Positions 29,992 through 40,948 of a stretch of 64,000 nucleotides of DNA are shown here, piece after piece (positions within the stretch are counted from its first letter, which is position 1; each line of letters opens with the position of its first letter). A program made the position numbers and the translations under genes. The notes under the pieces were generated by a model, which saw only the letters and a list, made by a program, of their open reading frames with translations, was not told the origin of the DNA and did not search any database. The stretch comes from VMDJ01 sp038144195 (GTDB lineage Bacteria > Pseudomonadota > Gammaproteobacteria > Chromatiales > Chromatiaceae), in contig JAYQNH010000002.1 of the NCBI GenBank assembly GCA_038144195.1, positions 186,001 through 250,000 on the forward strand, in the 5' to 3' direction.

Positions 29992-30658
29992 ATGCGCCTG
30001 TTATTAGTTGAAGACGAAGAGCAGCTTCAACTTTCTCTTAAAGCTGATCTTATTAAAGCGGGCTACAGTGTTGATTCCACCGAATTCGGTCGCGAGGGTT
30101 TGTTCTTAGGCTCTGAATATCCAATGGATGTAGCGTCATTGACTTAGGCCTACCGGATATCTCCGGCATGGAGCTGATCAGGCAACTACGATCTGCGGAC
30201 AAAACCTTCCCTATTCTTATTTTGACCGCACGCGATGCCTGGCAAGACAAGGTTGAAGGCCTCGAAGCTGGCGCAGATGACTATCTCACCAAGCCTTTTC
30301 ACACCGAAGAGCTACTTGCTCGCTTAAACGCCTTACTGCGCCGGTCGCATGGTCAAGCCACTCCGGTGATTAGGATCAATGGTTACAGCTTGAATACGGC
30401 TGAACAACGACTGCTACATAACGAGCAAGAAATCGTCTTAACCGGTCACGAGTATCGCGTCGTTGAATATTTGATGTCGCACCAAGGTCAAGTGATTTCT
30501 AAAACAGAACTCACCGAACATATTTACGATCAAGACTTCGACCGTGATAGCAATGTGCTCGAGGTCTTTATTGGACGCCTGCGAAAAAACTCGATCCTGA
30601 TGGCTCACATAAGCCGATAGAGACCTTACGAGGTCGCGGCTATCGTTTCCGAGAATGA
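29992..30658 (+). CDS. phoP: PhoP-like DNA-binding response regulator
   Basis: About 222 residues. The receiver domain has the acidic pair VEDEEQ, phospho-acceptor VIDLGLPD, LTARDAWQDKVEGLEAGADD and TKPFH, matching PhoP closely. A winged-helix OmpR-type domain follows, with LTGHEYRVVEYL and RGRGYRF. Frameshifts near 30132 (missing base after GTAGC) and near 30592 (A-run) break it; both joins give the expected sequence. The stop overlaps the kinase start (ATGA). Confidence 0.85.
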
Positions 30659-31967
30659 TCCGTCTTTCTATCACCCGTCGATTACTGATTGTAAGCTCGG
30701 TGCTACTCGCCGCGTTTTTAGGTATCGCGGCATATGCACTCGATCGTGCGTACATCAACGCCAGCAACACTGCTCTTTCACAACGTTTGGAAGCTCATGC
30801 CTACACCTTACTTGCAGATGCAGAGGATGGCCCTCAGGGTGAGCTCAGCATGCCAGCGCAATCCTCGGACCCGCGCTTCAATCAGCTCGACTCTGGCTAT
30901 CAAGCCGGCATCATTGAATTTCCCAACCGTGTTATTTGGCGATCTGCATCGATTCGGGACGAAATACCAACCGCCAATGCCGACTTACAGATTGGTCAAA
31001 CGCAGTTATCGATTGATGACCTTTCAGCACATTATGAGCAAGTGATTGCCTGGGAAGATTTCGCTAACAAAGAGCATATCTATGCAATTGTGATCAACAT
31101 GGCGATCGCACCGCATCTAGCCGAACAAGCCTCTTTTCGATCGACCTTATGGCAATGGTTAAGCTTTACCGGTTTGGTTTTGCTGATCACCTTAATCGTT
31201 GCCGTTCGTTGGGGTCTACGCCCTTTAAATGAAATCCCTGCACATATCCAAGCGCTCGAAAAAGGTGATGTCGATATGTTGAGCGATGATGTCGCTGCTG
31301 AGCTCAAACCGCTGACACAACAAGATCAACGCGCTACTGGCGCAAATGCATCGGCGTCACGAACGTATTCGTCATGCGATGAGCGATATGGCGCACAGTC
31401 TAAAAACACCACTTGCACTCGTGCGCTCTCAACTCAAAGGTGACGATACCGAGGTCAACCAACAGATCGATGAGATCGATCGGATGATTCGCTATTACCG
31501 CCAACGCGCCACACTTGCTGGCACGGATCAATTTGGAGCGCTGAGTCGCCCTCACAAATCGCGCAACGCATCGCACAGAGTTTAGAAAAGGTTCATCGTG
31601 AGAAATCACTGCGCATCAGCATCGAGATACCTGAAGATTACGAATGCCGTGCTGATGAAGGTGATCTCTACGAACTTTTTGGCAACCTACTAGAGAATGC
31701 CGCGAAATATGCTCAGCAGTCTGTAAAGCGTCAGCTATCAACGATGGAATTTGGGTTGTATCCGATGATGGTCCCGGCATTTCCACGGCAGATGCCGAGC
31801 GCGTTCTTCAACGCGGGCAACGTGCCGATGAGCAGCTACCCGGTCAAGGCATTGGTTTAGCTGTCGTGAAAGCGATTGTCGAACAATACGACGGTCAGGT
31901 GGAAATAGGCAAAAGTGAGCTTGGTGGCGCCGAGATTCGTTTCAGCTTACCGGCTGCTGAGACTTGA
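30655..31967 (+). CDS. phoQ: PhoQ-like sensor histidine kinase
   Basis: About 437 residues. It has an N-terminal helix (RLLIVSSVLLAAFLGIAAYAL), a periplasmic sensor domain (~residues 35-165), a second helix (WLSFTGLVLLITLIVAVRWG), HAMP, an H-box MAHSLKTPLALVRSQL, N-box FGNLLENAAKYA, DDGPGIS and GQGIGLAVVKAIVEQYDG. The LKTPLA H-box and PGQGIGLAV segments match PhoQ. Frameshifts near 31320, 31545 and 31735. In PhoQ the periplasmic domain senses Mg2+ and cationic peptides; this sensor domain is divergent, so the signal is open. Confidence 0.82.
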
Positions 31968-32369
31968 TTAGGCTTCATCTTTCTCAAAATCCAATGACGC
32001 CGAATTGATGCAGTAACGCAAACCGGTCGGTGCAGGCCCATCAGGGAATACATGCCCGAGATGTGAGCCACATTTCCGACAATGCACCTCAACGCGAATC
32101 ATGCCGTGAGAGCTATCTTTTTGCTCTTCAACCGACTCATTGGTCGCTGGCTGAAAGAAACTTGGCCAACCGGTACCCGAGTCAAATTTGGTCTGCGAGG
32201 TAAACAGTGGCTCATCACACACAGCACAGGTGTAGGTGCCCTCTTCGTGGTGATCCCAGAACTTACCTGAGAAAGCATGTTCAGTGCCCTGTTCACAGCA
32301 AATATGGAACTGCTCCGAGCTCAATTTCTCACGTAATTCTTCACGCAACTTTTCGTCTTTGATATCCAT
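31968..32369 (-). CDS. msrB: Peptide-methionine (R)-S-oxide reductase MsrB
   Basis: 133 residues from MDIKDEKLREELR at 32369. It reduces the R epimer of methionine sulfoxide in proteins. Zinc cysteines are CAVCD and CRKCGSHLG, the FDSGTGWPSF motif is present, and the catalytic site is RYCINSASLDF (Cys). Its stop abuts the stop of the convergent sensor kinase gene. Confidence 0.95.
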   Translation of the reverse strand: MDIKDEKLREELREKLSSEQFHICCEQGTEHAFSGKFWDHHEEGTYTCAVCDEPLFTSQTKFDSGTGWPSFFQPATNESVEEQKDSSHGMIRVEVHCRKCGSHLGHVFPDGPAPTGLRYCINSASLDFEKDEA

Positions 32370-32480
32370 TTTTCCGCACGCCCCTCTCACGCAGTTTTTT
32401 AAAGGAATTAATGACTTGCTAGCAACAAGCAGTGATCAATATACTCGCCGCTTGCTTTTAGAAAAACCACAGGTTCAACC

Positions 32481-33662
32481 ATGACAGATTCTAGTTTCCA
32501 CCCAAGCCAACGCACGCTGATGGGCCCGGGTCCCTCGGATGTTCCACCACGCATTTTAGAAGCGCTAAGTCGCCCTACCTTAGGTCACCTTGACCCAGAA
32601 TTCGTCGGCTTGATGGACGAAACTAAACAGCTTCTGCAATACGTCTTTATGACTGAAAGCGAACTTACCATGCCTATCTCAGCACCAGGCTCTGCGGGCA
32701 TGGAAGCGGCGTTTGTTAACTTGGTTGAGCCAGGTGACAAAGTCATCGTTTGTCAAAACGGTGTGTTTGGCGGTCGCATGAAAGAAAACGTTGAGCGCTG
32801 CGGTGGTACCGCTGTCATGGTGATGGATGACTGGGGCAAGCCAGTCGATCCAGCGAAAGTTGAAGATGCACTAAAAGCCAACCCAGATGCCAAAGTTGTT
32901 GCCTTTGTTCATGCAGAGACTTCTACCGGCGCCCGCTCTGATGCTAAGACCATTGTTGAGCTTGCGCATAAGCATGACTGCTTAGCGATTGTTGATGCCG
33001 TCACCTCGCTTGCTGGCACTGAGTTGCGAGTTGATGACTGGGGTATCGATGTGATTTATTCAGGTACGCAAAAATGTTTGTCATGCGTGCCTGGCATTTC
33101 ACCGGTGAGCTTCAGTGAGCGCGCACAGCACAAAATTGCTAATCGTTCGAGCAAAGTTCAAAGCTGGTTCCTCGACATGAACTTCATAATGGCGTACTGG
33201 GGTGGCTCAGCTAAACGTGCTTATCACCACACGGCGCCAGTGAATGCGATGTACGCACTTCACGAATCATTACTAAAGGTGAAAGAAGAAGGTCTTGAGA
33301 ATTCTTGGAAGCGTCATTACGACAACCACCTTGCCTTACGCGCAGGCCTCGAAGCGATGGGCTTAAGCTTCATCGTGGACGAAGATTCTCGTTTGCCACA
33401 GCTCAACAGCGTCACCATCCCTGAAGGTGCTGACGATGCAGCGGTTCGTACGCGTTTATTAAACGAGCATGTCCTTGAGATTGGTGCGGGTCTTGGTGAT
33501 CTAGCTGGTAAAATCTGGCGTATTGGCCTGATGGGCTACGCAAGCCGTCATGAGAACATTGTGAAGTGCTTGGGCGCTCTCGATGGCGTTCTGACCGATA
33601 TGGGTGTGAACATCAACAGCGGTGCTGCATTACCAGCTGCTGAGCACCTTATGGCAAAATAA
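32481..33662 (+). CDS. PLP-dependent aminotransferase, alanine/serine--glyoxylate family
   Basis: 393 residues, class V fold. MGPGPSDVPPRIL at the start, SAPGSAGMEAAFVNL around the cofactor phosphate site, VDAVTSLAGTEL with the PLP aspartate, and the Schiff-base lysine in SGTQKCLSCVPG identify the alanine--glyoxylate / serine--glyoxylate / serine--pyruvate aminotransferase group. Which amino donor it uses cannot be read from the sequence. It is probably a single-gene unit ended by a strong terminator. Confidence 0.85.
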   Translation: MTDSSFHPSQRTLMGPGPSDVPPRILEALSRPTLGHLDPEFVGLMDETKQLLQYVFMTESELTMPISAPGSAGMEAAFVNLVEPGDKVIVCQNGVFGGRMKENVERCGGTAVMVMDDWGKPVDPAKVEDALKANPDAKVVAFVHAETSTGARSDAKTIVELAHKHDCLAIVDAVTSLAGTELRVDDWGIDVIYSGTQKCLSCVPGISPVSFSERAQHKIANRSSKVQSWFLDMNFIMAYWGGSAKRAYHHTAPVNAMYALHESLLKVKEEGLENSWKRHYDNHLALRAGLEAMGLSFIVDEDSRLPQLNSVTIPEGADDAAVRTRLLNEHVLEIGAGLGDLAGKIWRIGLMGYASRHENIVKCLGALDGVLTDMGVNINSGAALPAAEHLMAK

Positions 33663-33685
33663 GCCCTCGTTCTGAGGAAACAAAG

Positions 33686-33709
33686 AACCGCCCACTGGGC
33701 GGTTTTTTT
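33686..33709 (+). terminator. Terminator after the aminotransferase gene
   Basis: AACCGCCC-ACT-GGGCGGTT followed by five further T. It ends only 6 nt before the next ATG (33716), so that gene must rely on readthrough or on a promoter inside the hairpin region. Confidence 0.9.
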
Positions 33710-33715
33710 ATTGCC

Positions 33716-34288
33716 ATGCTAATTAAATCCAAACGCACGCCAAAACAACTCATCGCTTTATTCGCGATAGCGGTCTGCACTCTCTTCTTAGGCTATTACC
33801 TTGGTCATCGCTATCAGTTAGGTGAGATCAGTCAACATGGCGCCATCATGATGGATAACGCCACACCTATCGAGTTACCTGATGCGCTTTCAGCGCAAAT
33901 GAAAGATCACTGGAGCATCCTGATTCAAGGTGAAAGCTCAGAGGCGTGTAACAACTGGTTAACTCATTACATCGAAGTGAGTAATCGACTGGCTGCTTTC
34001 CCAAAACTGCAAACTCAGCTTCAAACCATCTTGGTCGCGACCAAAGAAAACCCCAGTCTTAATTGGCAAAACATTGAATGGGCACATCACATAGCTATTG
34101 AAGAGCAGCAGCGTGATGTTTTATTCAATCAACTCAAATTAACCCCTGTTGGCGATCGCTGGTGCTCTCCTGCACAAAGCACTGCGGCATTATTTACACC
34201 TAACGGACTACATATCGCCAATCTACCGCTGGACAGCGCGACCGATATCGCCGAGAGTCTACGACTGATTTCTGAGAGCTATCACTAA
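33716..34288 (+). CDS. Single-pass membrane protein of unknown function upstream of psd
   Basis: 190 residues. A short positive N-terminus, one helix (LIALFAIAVCTLFLGYYLG), and a periplasmic part containing two Cys (EACNNWL and RWCSPAQ). The domain order anchor-strand-helix is reminiscent of SCO/thioredoxin-like accessory proteins, but no CxxC or CxxxC is present, so I make no functional claim. It overlaps psd by one base and is likely co-transcribed. Confidence 0.6.
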   Translation: MLIKSKRTPKQLIALFAIAVCTLFLGYYLGHRYQLGEISQHGAIMMDNATPIELPDALSAQMKDHWSILIQGESSEACNNWLTHYIEVSNRLAAFPKLQTQLQTILVATKENPSLNWQNIEWAHHIAIEEQQRDVLFNQLKLTPVGDRWCSPAQSTAALFTPNGLHIANLPLDSATDIAESLRLISESYH

Positions 34289-35142
34289 TGAGCACTAACG
34301 CACCCACCTTTATGGATCGTTTCAACACCGCTTTGTTGAAAATCCTTCCTCAACATGGCCTTTCAGCGTTAATGCATCGACTAGCGCGCAGCGAAATCAC
34401 TTGGCTAAAGAATATGATCATCAAGTTCGTGGTGAAGAACTTCAATGTTGACATGAAGCTTGCGATTGAAGAGAACCCATTGGCTTACGCTAGCTTTAAT
34501 AAGTTCTTTACCCGCCAGCTCAAGCCTGAGGTGCGCCCAATAGCCCCTGAAGGTTTAGTGAGCCCGGTTGATGGAAAAGTCAGTCAATGTGGTGCCATTA
34601 AGGTTGACCGTTTGATTCAAGCTAAAGGTCACGAGTTCACACTGTCTAGTTTGCTCGCCGGTGATGGCATGACCGCTTCGCAATTTGAATCGGGCGATTT
34701 TGCGACCATTTATCTTTCACCTCGAGATTATCACCGCATCCATATGCCGATTGATGGCACTTTGCGTGAGATGGTGTTTGTACCGGGCAACCTATTCAGC
34801 GTCAGCGAAGCAACGACTCAACTGATTCCTGAGCTCTTTGCAAAGAATGAACGGGTTATCTGTTTGTTTGATACCGCTAAAGGACCTCTTGCTTTGATCT
34901 TGGTCGGTGCAATCTTTGTCGGCAGCATGGAAACCGTATGGCACGGAGAGGTGCGCGGCGATAAATACAAGCCAACTCGCTGGACCTATGCAGGCGAGGA
35001 AGCGCCTAGCTTTAAGAAAGGTGAAGAAGTTGCCCGCTTTAACATGGGTTCAACCATCATCATGCTACATCCACAACATGCGGTTGATTACATGGACCTG
35101 CAAGGCCAGTCAGTTGTTATGGGACAACAAATCGCCCACTGA
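34288..35142 (+). CDS. psd: Phosphatidylserine decarboxylase
   Basis: 284 residues. It makes phosphatidylethanolamine at the inner membrane. NKFFTRQLKPEVRP, VSPVDGKVSQCG (catalytic Asp), SPRDYHRIHMP and the self-cleavage site in FNMGSTIIML (Gly-Ser-Thr; the Ser becomes the pyruvoyl group) are all present. The residue before GST is Met, where many homologues have Leu. Confidence 0.95.
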   Translation: MSTNAPTFMDRFNTALLKILPQHGLSALMHRLARSEITWLKNMIIKFVVKNFNVDMKLAIEENPLAYASFNKFFTRQLKPEVRPIAPEGLVSPVDGKVSQCGAIKVDRLIQAKGHEFTLSSLLAGDGMTASQFESGDFATIYLSPRDYHRIHMPIDGTLREMVFVPGNLFSVSEATTQLIPELFAKNERVICLFDTAKGPLALILVGAIFVGSMETVWHGEVRGDKYKPTRWTYAGEEAPSFKKGEEVARFNMGSTIIMLHPQHAVDYMDLQGQSVVMGQQIAH

Positions 35143-35783
35143 TTATTGTGGCGGATCAATCGCCCCCATCACACTGCCATTGACGCGGAACCAGGCTGCA
35201 ATACTGTGACGCGTTTTATTGAGATGGTCGAACCTCATGTGGAAAACGTTCACTTAAGAAGGCAATCAAGCGACCTCGTTTAGGCAATACCCGCTCAAAA
35301 GGATCTTTTGCCATCTCATCTTCATACACCCACAGCTCACCGCCATCCTCTTCTGTCCATTCATCATTCAGATAGAAGACAACCGATAGCTTCCGATTAC
35401 TTTGTCCGACAAAGGCATCCACATGGCGCTTATAGAAATCACCAACGCGATAACGCGCATAATGCGCTTCAACATCAAACAGCCCCATAAATAAGGTGCG
35501 GTTTAAATAGGTTTGAATGCTTTCTAACCAATCATGAAACGCCGTTGCGACGGTACTCTCACCTCGGGTTATCCACGCAATCTGATTCTTACGCACTTGA
35601 GGATTGGTTTGCTGCAGATCATCACGACCAATACCTGCAAACTCCTAAATCATCAGCATCCAATGCACGTGATTGTTCTATAAGCTGAATCAACAAATCA
35701 GCAGGAATAGCATCATCAAGAATACAGTAGCCACGCTCGACTAAGCTGTCAGCCAGAGTGGCCAACACTTCGGATTGATTCAT
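35143..35783 (-). CDS. 2OG-Fe(II) oxygenase family protein
   Basis: About 212 residues from MNQSEVLATLADSLVERGY at 35783. The jelly-roll iron site is RHVDAF (HxD) plus the distal FPHEV His. The 2-oxoglutarate Arg is probably in the RHSIAAWFR segment, which is reached only after correcting a frameshift near 35218. Another frameshift near 35640 separates the N-terminal part. LSVVFYLNDEW and GGELWVYED are typical of the prolyl-4-hydroxylase-like branch. The substrate is unknown. It converges on psd with no gap. Confidence 0.8.
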
Positions 35784-35795
35784 GCAGCAAAGATC

Positions 35796-36771
35796 TCAGA
35801 GTCGTTGAAACGAAAAAGTTAAAACGTCATCCAAATGTTCTTTGCCAAGCAAACACATCAATACACGGTCGAGACCGACCGCCACTCCACTACAACGAGG
35901 TAAGCCCCGCTCCAATGCACTGAGTAGTTGTGCATCGACGGGAATCACCTGCTGTCCCTGCGCTCGACGCCGACAGTTCTCATGCTCAAAACGCTCGGAT
36001 TGCTCCTGCGCATCAGCTAACTCTTCGAATCCATTGGCCAATTCTAGGCCGCGGTAATACAACTCAAAGCGTAATGCTGTGCGCGGATCTTCTTGATCCA
36101 ATTGCGCCAAAGAGGCCTGAGAGGCCGGGTAATGCGTGACAAAGGTCAACACATTGCTATCGAGGGCAGGCTCAATCACCACACTGAACAACAACTCCAG
36201 CCAGGCATCTTTATCAAGCTCATTCGGATTAGCGGTGGCGATATTATGGTCAAGCGCACACTTTGCCAACTGTTTTTCATCCGCCTCAAAGACATCTAAG
36301 CCTAGATGCTGCTGAACCAGATCAGCATAGCGTTGATAGACAATGGGTAGATCGGGCTCACGAGTGAGCTCACGCATCAACTCACCGAGCTCCTGCATCA
36401 GCTGATCAGCCGAAAAATCTAAGCGATACCACTCCAAAATGCTGAACTCAGGATTGTGTCGTCGTCCCTGCTCGCCATTCCGGAAAGCTTTTGCTATTTG
36501 ATAGATCGATGGGCTACCGTCAGCCAACATTCGTTTCATGAAAAACTCAGGTGAGCTTTGCAAAAAAAGTGATCGCCCCTTGGCATAACCCGGCCCGATA
36601 AATTCACTGCGCAGTGGTTCGATGGCAGGCTCAGTACCGAAGGTAGCACCTAACAAGCGGCGTCTCGACTTCCAGCACTTCGCGGGCATAAAAAAAAGCA
36701 CGCACCGAGCGGAGAAGCTCAGCACGTGCTTTGATCACCGACAGATCGGCGCCAGAGCGCCAATCAGTCAT
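35796..36771 (-). CDS. epmA: Elongation factor P--(R)-beta-lysine ligase EpmA
   Basis: About 325 residues, a class II lysyl-tRNA synthetase core without the tRNA-binding domain. It starts MTDWRSGADLSVIKARAELL. Motif 2 is IAKAFRNGEQGRRHNPEFSI with LEWY, and motif 3 is GVAVGLDRVLMCLLG. It attaches beta-lysine to EF-P. One frameshift near 36655 after LEVETPL. The start lies 3 bp from the efp stop, so the genes are co-transcribed. Confidence 0.93.
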
Positions 36772-36774
36772 CAG

Positions 36775-37347
36775 TTATTCGTCCTTCGCGCGGCTTACAT
36801 ATTCGCCTGAACGCGTATCGACTTTCAGCTTTTCGCCGATCTCAATGAACAGTGGTACGCGAACCACAGCACCGGTCTCTAGCGTTGCTGGCTTGCCACC
36901 ACCACCTGAGGTATCACCACGGATACCTGGATCGGTTTCAGTAACAGTCAAAGTGACAAAATTGGGTGGCTCAATTGCAATCGGCGCGCTGTTCCACAAG
37001 GTCACGGTACAGCGGTCGTTTTCACGGATCCATTTGATGCTATCGCCGACAGCAGCATCGTCTGCCTGGTACTGCTCAAATGAGGTTGGGTCCATAAAGT
37101 TCCAAAACTCACCATCGGTGTAGAGGTAATCCAGCTCGACATCGATAACGTCAGCCCCTTCAACGCTTTCGCCCGACTTAAAGGTCTTTTCAAGTACACG
37201 ACCGGTTTTCAAGTTACGCAGCTTTACACGGTTAAAGGCCTGACCTTTACCCGGCTTAACCAACTCGTTTTCGATGATGTTACAAGGATCACCATCCAAT
37301 AAGAGTTTTAGACCAGTTCGGAATTCATTGGTATTGTACGTCGCCAT
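36775..37347 (-). CDS. efp: Elongation factor P
   Basis: 190 residues, three beta-barrel domains. The modified lysine is in the loop ELVKPGKGQAF, the substrate of EpmA/EpmB. The C-terminus GEKLKVDTRSGEYVSRAKD is characteristic. EF-P relieves ribosome stalling at polyproline. The gene is divergent from epmB with a 36-bp gap. Confidence 0.97.
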   Translation of the reverse strand: MATYNTNEFRTGLKLLLDGDPCNIIENELVKPGKGQAFNRVKLRNLKTGRVLEKTFKSGESVEGADVIDVELDYLYTDGEFWNFMDPTSFEQYQADDAAVGDSIKWIRENDRCTVTLWNSAPIAIEPPNFVTLTVTETDPGIRGDTSGGGGKPATLETGAVVRVPLFIEIGEKLKVDTRSGEYVSRAKDE

Positions 37348-37383
37348 GCTGTCCTCAACACAAAAGGCATCAATTAGCCGACT

Positions 37384-38403
37384 ATGATAACGCCTAACGC
37401 GATTTCTCTAAAGCAAGATGATTGGCAAAAAGCTCTCGCACGCGCAATTAAAACGCCTGAGGCGTTAGCTGAGCACCTAGGTTTGGCGCTTGAGTCGCTT
37501 CCTGCGTTAAAAGGCGCTCACGGTGTATTTCCGATCAAAGTCACTGACTATTGGCTCGGACTGATCGAGCGCGGCAATCCCAATGACCCCTTGCTCCGCC
37601 AGATTCTGCCCGATGCAGCCGACCTTATTGAGGTCGATGGCTACATCGCTGATCCGGTTGATGATGATGCCGCTTACCGCGGTAACGGCGTGATTCAGAA
37701 ATACCGTGGGCGCGCCCTGCTGATCACCACAGGCGCCTGTGCGCCATTCATTGTCGTTACTGTTTTCGACGTCACTACCCTTACGATGAAAACAGCAGCT
37801 TGAAACACCTTAGCGAGGCCATTGAGCTACTGGCTAACGACGCCTCAATAAGCGAGGTGATTCTCAGCGGCGGTGATCCACTGAGTTTGTCTGATCGACG
37901 TTTAAGTGAACTATTCGACAAGCTTGAAGCGATTCACATATCAAACGCATCCGCTTGCATACGCGCACACCAGTTGTTTTACCTCAGCGTATAACAGATG
38001 GCCTGATTCAAAGACTTAAGCAAGCTCAAGCCAGTCAATCTGCGTAGTACTGCACGCCAATCACCCAAACGAAATCACTCAAGAACTTGCAGTGGCACTA
38101 GCGCCACTCAAAAACTCAGGCGTCAGCCTGCTGAATCAGAGCGTACTACTCAAAGGGATAAATGATTCGTCAACTATCTTGTCTAAGCTGAGCGAGAAGC
38201 TCTTTTCGGTTGGCGTGCTGCCGTATTACTGCCACTTACTTGATCCTGTGCAAGGTGCTGCACACTTTGATGTCGATGAATTAGTCGCAGAACAAATCGA
38301 AGCTGAACTTAAAGCCACCCTACCTGGCTATCTGGTACCGAAGTTTGTGCGCGAAGTACCGCAAGCTAGCTCAAAAGTCGCTCTCGCCGATTGCACGCAA
38401 TAA
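37384..38403 (+). CDS. epmB: EF-P-directed lysine 2,3-aminomutase EpmB
   Basis: About 340 residues, a radical SAM enzyme. The cluster motif CAIHCRYCFRRHYPY appears after correcting an extra base near 37742. LSGGDPLSLSD, LNQSVLLKGIND and the C-terminal PYYCHLLDPVQGAAHFD are typical. It makes (R)-beta-lysine for EpmA. Further frameshifts near 37940 and 38045. A bidirectional terminator follows. Confidence 0.92.
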
Positions 38404-38429
38404 AAAAGGGAGCCGTAGCTCCCTTTTTA
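38403..38429. terminator. Bidirectional terminator between epmB and purA
   Basis: AAAAAAGGGAGC, CGTA loop, GCTCCCTTTTT. It has a T-run in both directions and separates the convergent epmB and purA genes. Confidence 0.9.
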
Positions 38430-38443
38430 AACCACTCAAACAA

Positions 38444-39736
38444 TCACTCGTAAGGATTGCGCAGAACCATCGTCTCAGCACGATCAGGACCTGTTGAGAT
38501 GATATCGATTGGCGTACCCACCAACTCTTCAACCTTCTTCAAGTAGTCACGTGCCGCTTGAGGTAGGTCTTCGTACTTCTCAGCACCCACCGTCGATTCT
38601 GACCAACCTGGCATTTCAATCAAGACTGGCTCACAACGCTCGAAGTTATCTGCACCAATTGGCGGAGTGTTCACTTCTTTACCATCTAACTTATATGCGA
38701 CACAGATTTTCACTGTTTCCATGCCATCAAGCACGTCGAGCTTGGTGATACACATACCGGTCACACTGTTGATTTGCAGTGAACGCTTCAGTGACACCAC
38801 ATCTAACCAACCACAACGACGCTTACGGCCAGTGGTTGCGCCAAACTCATGACCTTTAACACCTAAGTGCTCGCCATCGTCATCAAATAATTCAGTTGGG
38901 AAAGGACCGCCACCAACACGTGTGGTGTATGCCTTCACAATACCCAATACATAATCGATATAGCATGGACCCACACCGGTACCTGATGCTGCACCACCCG
39001 CGGTAGTGTTAGATGATGTTACGTAAGGGTATGTGCCGTGATCGATATCCAACAAAGCACCTTGTGCGCCTTCGAACATCACACTGCGGCCCGCTTCACG
39101 CAATGCATGCAGCTCACCTGTCACATCACAAATCATCGGACGAATCTGTTCAGCTTGCTCCAAGCCCTTATCTAGGACCATCTGGTAATCAACGGTATCC
39201 GCTTTGAAGTAATTCTCAAGTGAGAAGTTGTGATACTCCATAACTTCACGCAAACGCTCAGCAAAGTGCTTTTCATCAAGCATCTCACCAAGACGAATAC
39301 CGCGACGCGACACCTTGTCTTCGTAACATGGACCGATACCACGACCGGTTGTACCAATTGCTTTGTTACCACGAGCGACTTCACGCGCCTGGTCGAGTGC
39401 AATGTGATACGGAAGAATCACAGGACATGACTCACTGATACCCATGCGAGAACGTGCATTCACACCACTCTCTTCGAGCATGGTGAGCTCTTCAAGCAAA
39501 GCATCAGGTGAAAGAACAACACCATTACCAATCAAACAACGCACGTTTTCACGCAAGATGCCTGAAGGAATCAAGTGAAGAACGGTTTTCTTACCGTCGA
39601 TAACCAAGGTGTGGCCGGCGTTATGACCACCTTGAAAACGTACTACGGCATCAGCGCGATCAGTGAGCAGGTCAACAACCTTACCCTTACCTTCATCACC
39701 CCATTGCGTACCAATGACAACGACGTTCTTACCCAT
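38444..39736 (-). CDS. purA: Adenylosuccinate synthetase
   Basis: 430 residues, full length. GTQWGDEGKGKVVDLL is the nucleotide loop, FQGGHNAGHTLV the IMP-site motif, GTTGRGIGPCYEDK the switch, and STGPDRAETM the C-terminal guanine motif. It commits IMP to AMP synthesis. It follows hisZ on the same strand. Confidence 0.98.
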   Translation of the reverse strand: MGKNVVVIGTQWGDEGKGKVVDLLTDRADAVVRFQGGHNAGHTLVIDGKKTVLHLIPSGILRENVRCLIGNGVVLSPDALLEELTMLEESGVNARSRMGISESCPVILPYHIALDQAREVARGNKAIGTTGRGIGPCYEDKVSRRGIRLGEMLDEKHFAERLREVMEYHNFSLENYFKADTVDYQMVLDKGLEQAEQIRPMICDVTGELHALREAGRSVMFEGAQGALLDIDHGTYPYVTSSNTTAGGAASGTGVGPCYIDYVLGIVKAYTTRVGGGPFPTELFDDDGEHLGVKGHEFGATTGRKRRCGWLDVVSLKRSLQINSVTGMCITKLDVLDGMETVKICVAYKLDGKEVNTPPIGADNFERCEPVLIEMPGWSESTVGAEKYEDLPQAARDYLKKVEELVGTPIDIISTGPDRAETMVLRNPYE

Positions 39737-39752
39737 GTGTGTTCCTAAGTAG

Positions 39753-40942
39753 TTATTTGCTTTTGACGGGTGCTAATTGCCATCCCGCATCGGTTTTTTC
39801 TAGTTGTTCGGTGACCTGCGCTTCATCAGCAACAAAGGTTTCACCCGGTAATGCACGAATCACCACACGACCTGCAGCACGTAGCTGTGCGATTGCCGCA
39901 AGTAATTCATCATCCATTTCAGCTGGTGCGATTACTGCACCTTTTGAGCTCGCAGCTTCGCGCGAACCCAACGTCATCAACGCTTTTAAATCTGTACTGA
40001 AGCCTGTCGCAGGACGTGCACGACCAAACTTTTCACCAACGTGATCGTAACGACCACCGCGCGCAATCTCATTACCTTGACCCGGTACAAACGCGGCAAA
40101 GACAACACCAGTTTGGTAGTTATAAGCACGAAGCTCAGCTAAGTCGATATGCACCGAGGTATCTGGCATACATACAGCCAAACGCTGACTCACTTGCTCG
40201 AGATATTCGATTGCATCGCTGACGGCCTGTGAGGCGCCTTTGAGCTTTTCACGTGCAACTGCAAAACCGATGCATCTCCATTCAAGTCCGCCAATGCTTC
40301 AAGGTGGCAACGCGTTTCACCTTTGACAGCAAACTCATCGAGCAAGGCATTGATTTCTGTTTTGCTTTACGTTGAAGTGCTTCAAACAGGCGTGCCTCTT
40401 GATCTTTATCCAATTGAGCAGTTTCAGCTAATGCGCGATAAACACCAACGTGACCCAAATCGAGATATATCTCTGACAAACCGGCCAGACGCAAGGTCTC
40501 CATCATCAAGCAGAGAACTTCGACGTCTGACTCTGGGCCTGCGTGACCATACACCTCAGCACCAACCTGAATCGGCGAGCGAGATGCTGAGAAACCATCT
40601 GGACGTGTACGCAGCACTTCACCCACGTAACAAAGACGGGTTGTGCCCTGCTGCTGTAATTGGTGCGCATCAATACGCGCAACTTGCGGCGTAATATCCG
40701 CACGGATACCTAACTGCTTACCGGATAGCTGATCGATAAAACGGAAAGTTTGATCTTGAAGATCGGCGCCACTGCCGGTGAGCAATGAATCCAAATGCTC
40801 AACCACCGAAGGCATCACCAAGTGGTAAGCCCCAGCTCGCATACAGATCGAGTACATCACGACGCAATTGTTCGAGCTGTGCTGCCTGTGCCGGTAGCAG
40901 CTCATCAATGCCATCAGGTAATAACCAACTTTTGCTTTGCAT
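39753..40942 (-). CDS. hisZ: ATP phosphoribosyltransferase regulatory subunit HisZ
   Basis: About 396 residues from MQSKSWLLPDGIDELLPAQA. A HisRS-like core lacking catalysis: FRFIDQLSGKQLGIRADITP, TRLCYVGEVLRTRPDG and ARGGRYDHVGEKFGRARPATGFS. It pairs with the short HisG form. At least two frameshifts near 40370 and 40270-40200, and one near 40855. The hflC-DUF2065-hisZ-purA order is widespread in gammaproteobacteria outside the enterics. Confidence 0.9.
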
Positions 40943-40948
40943 TCGGTT

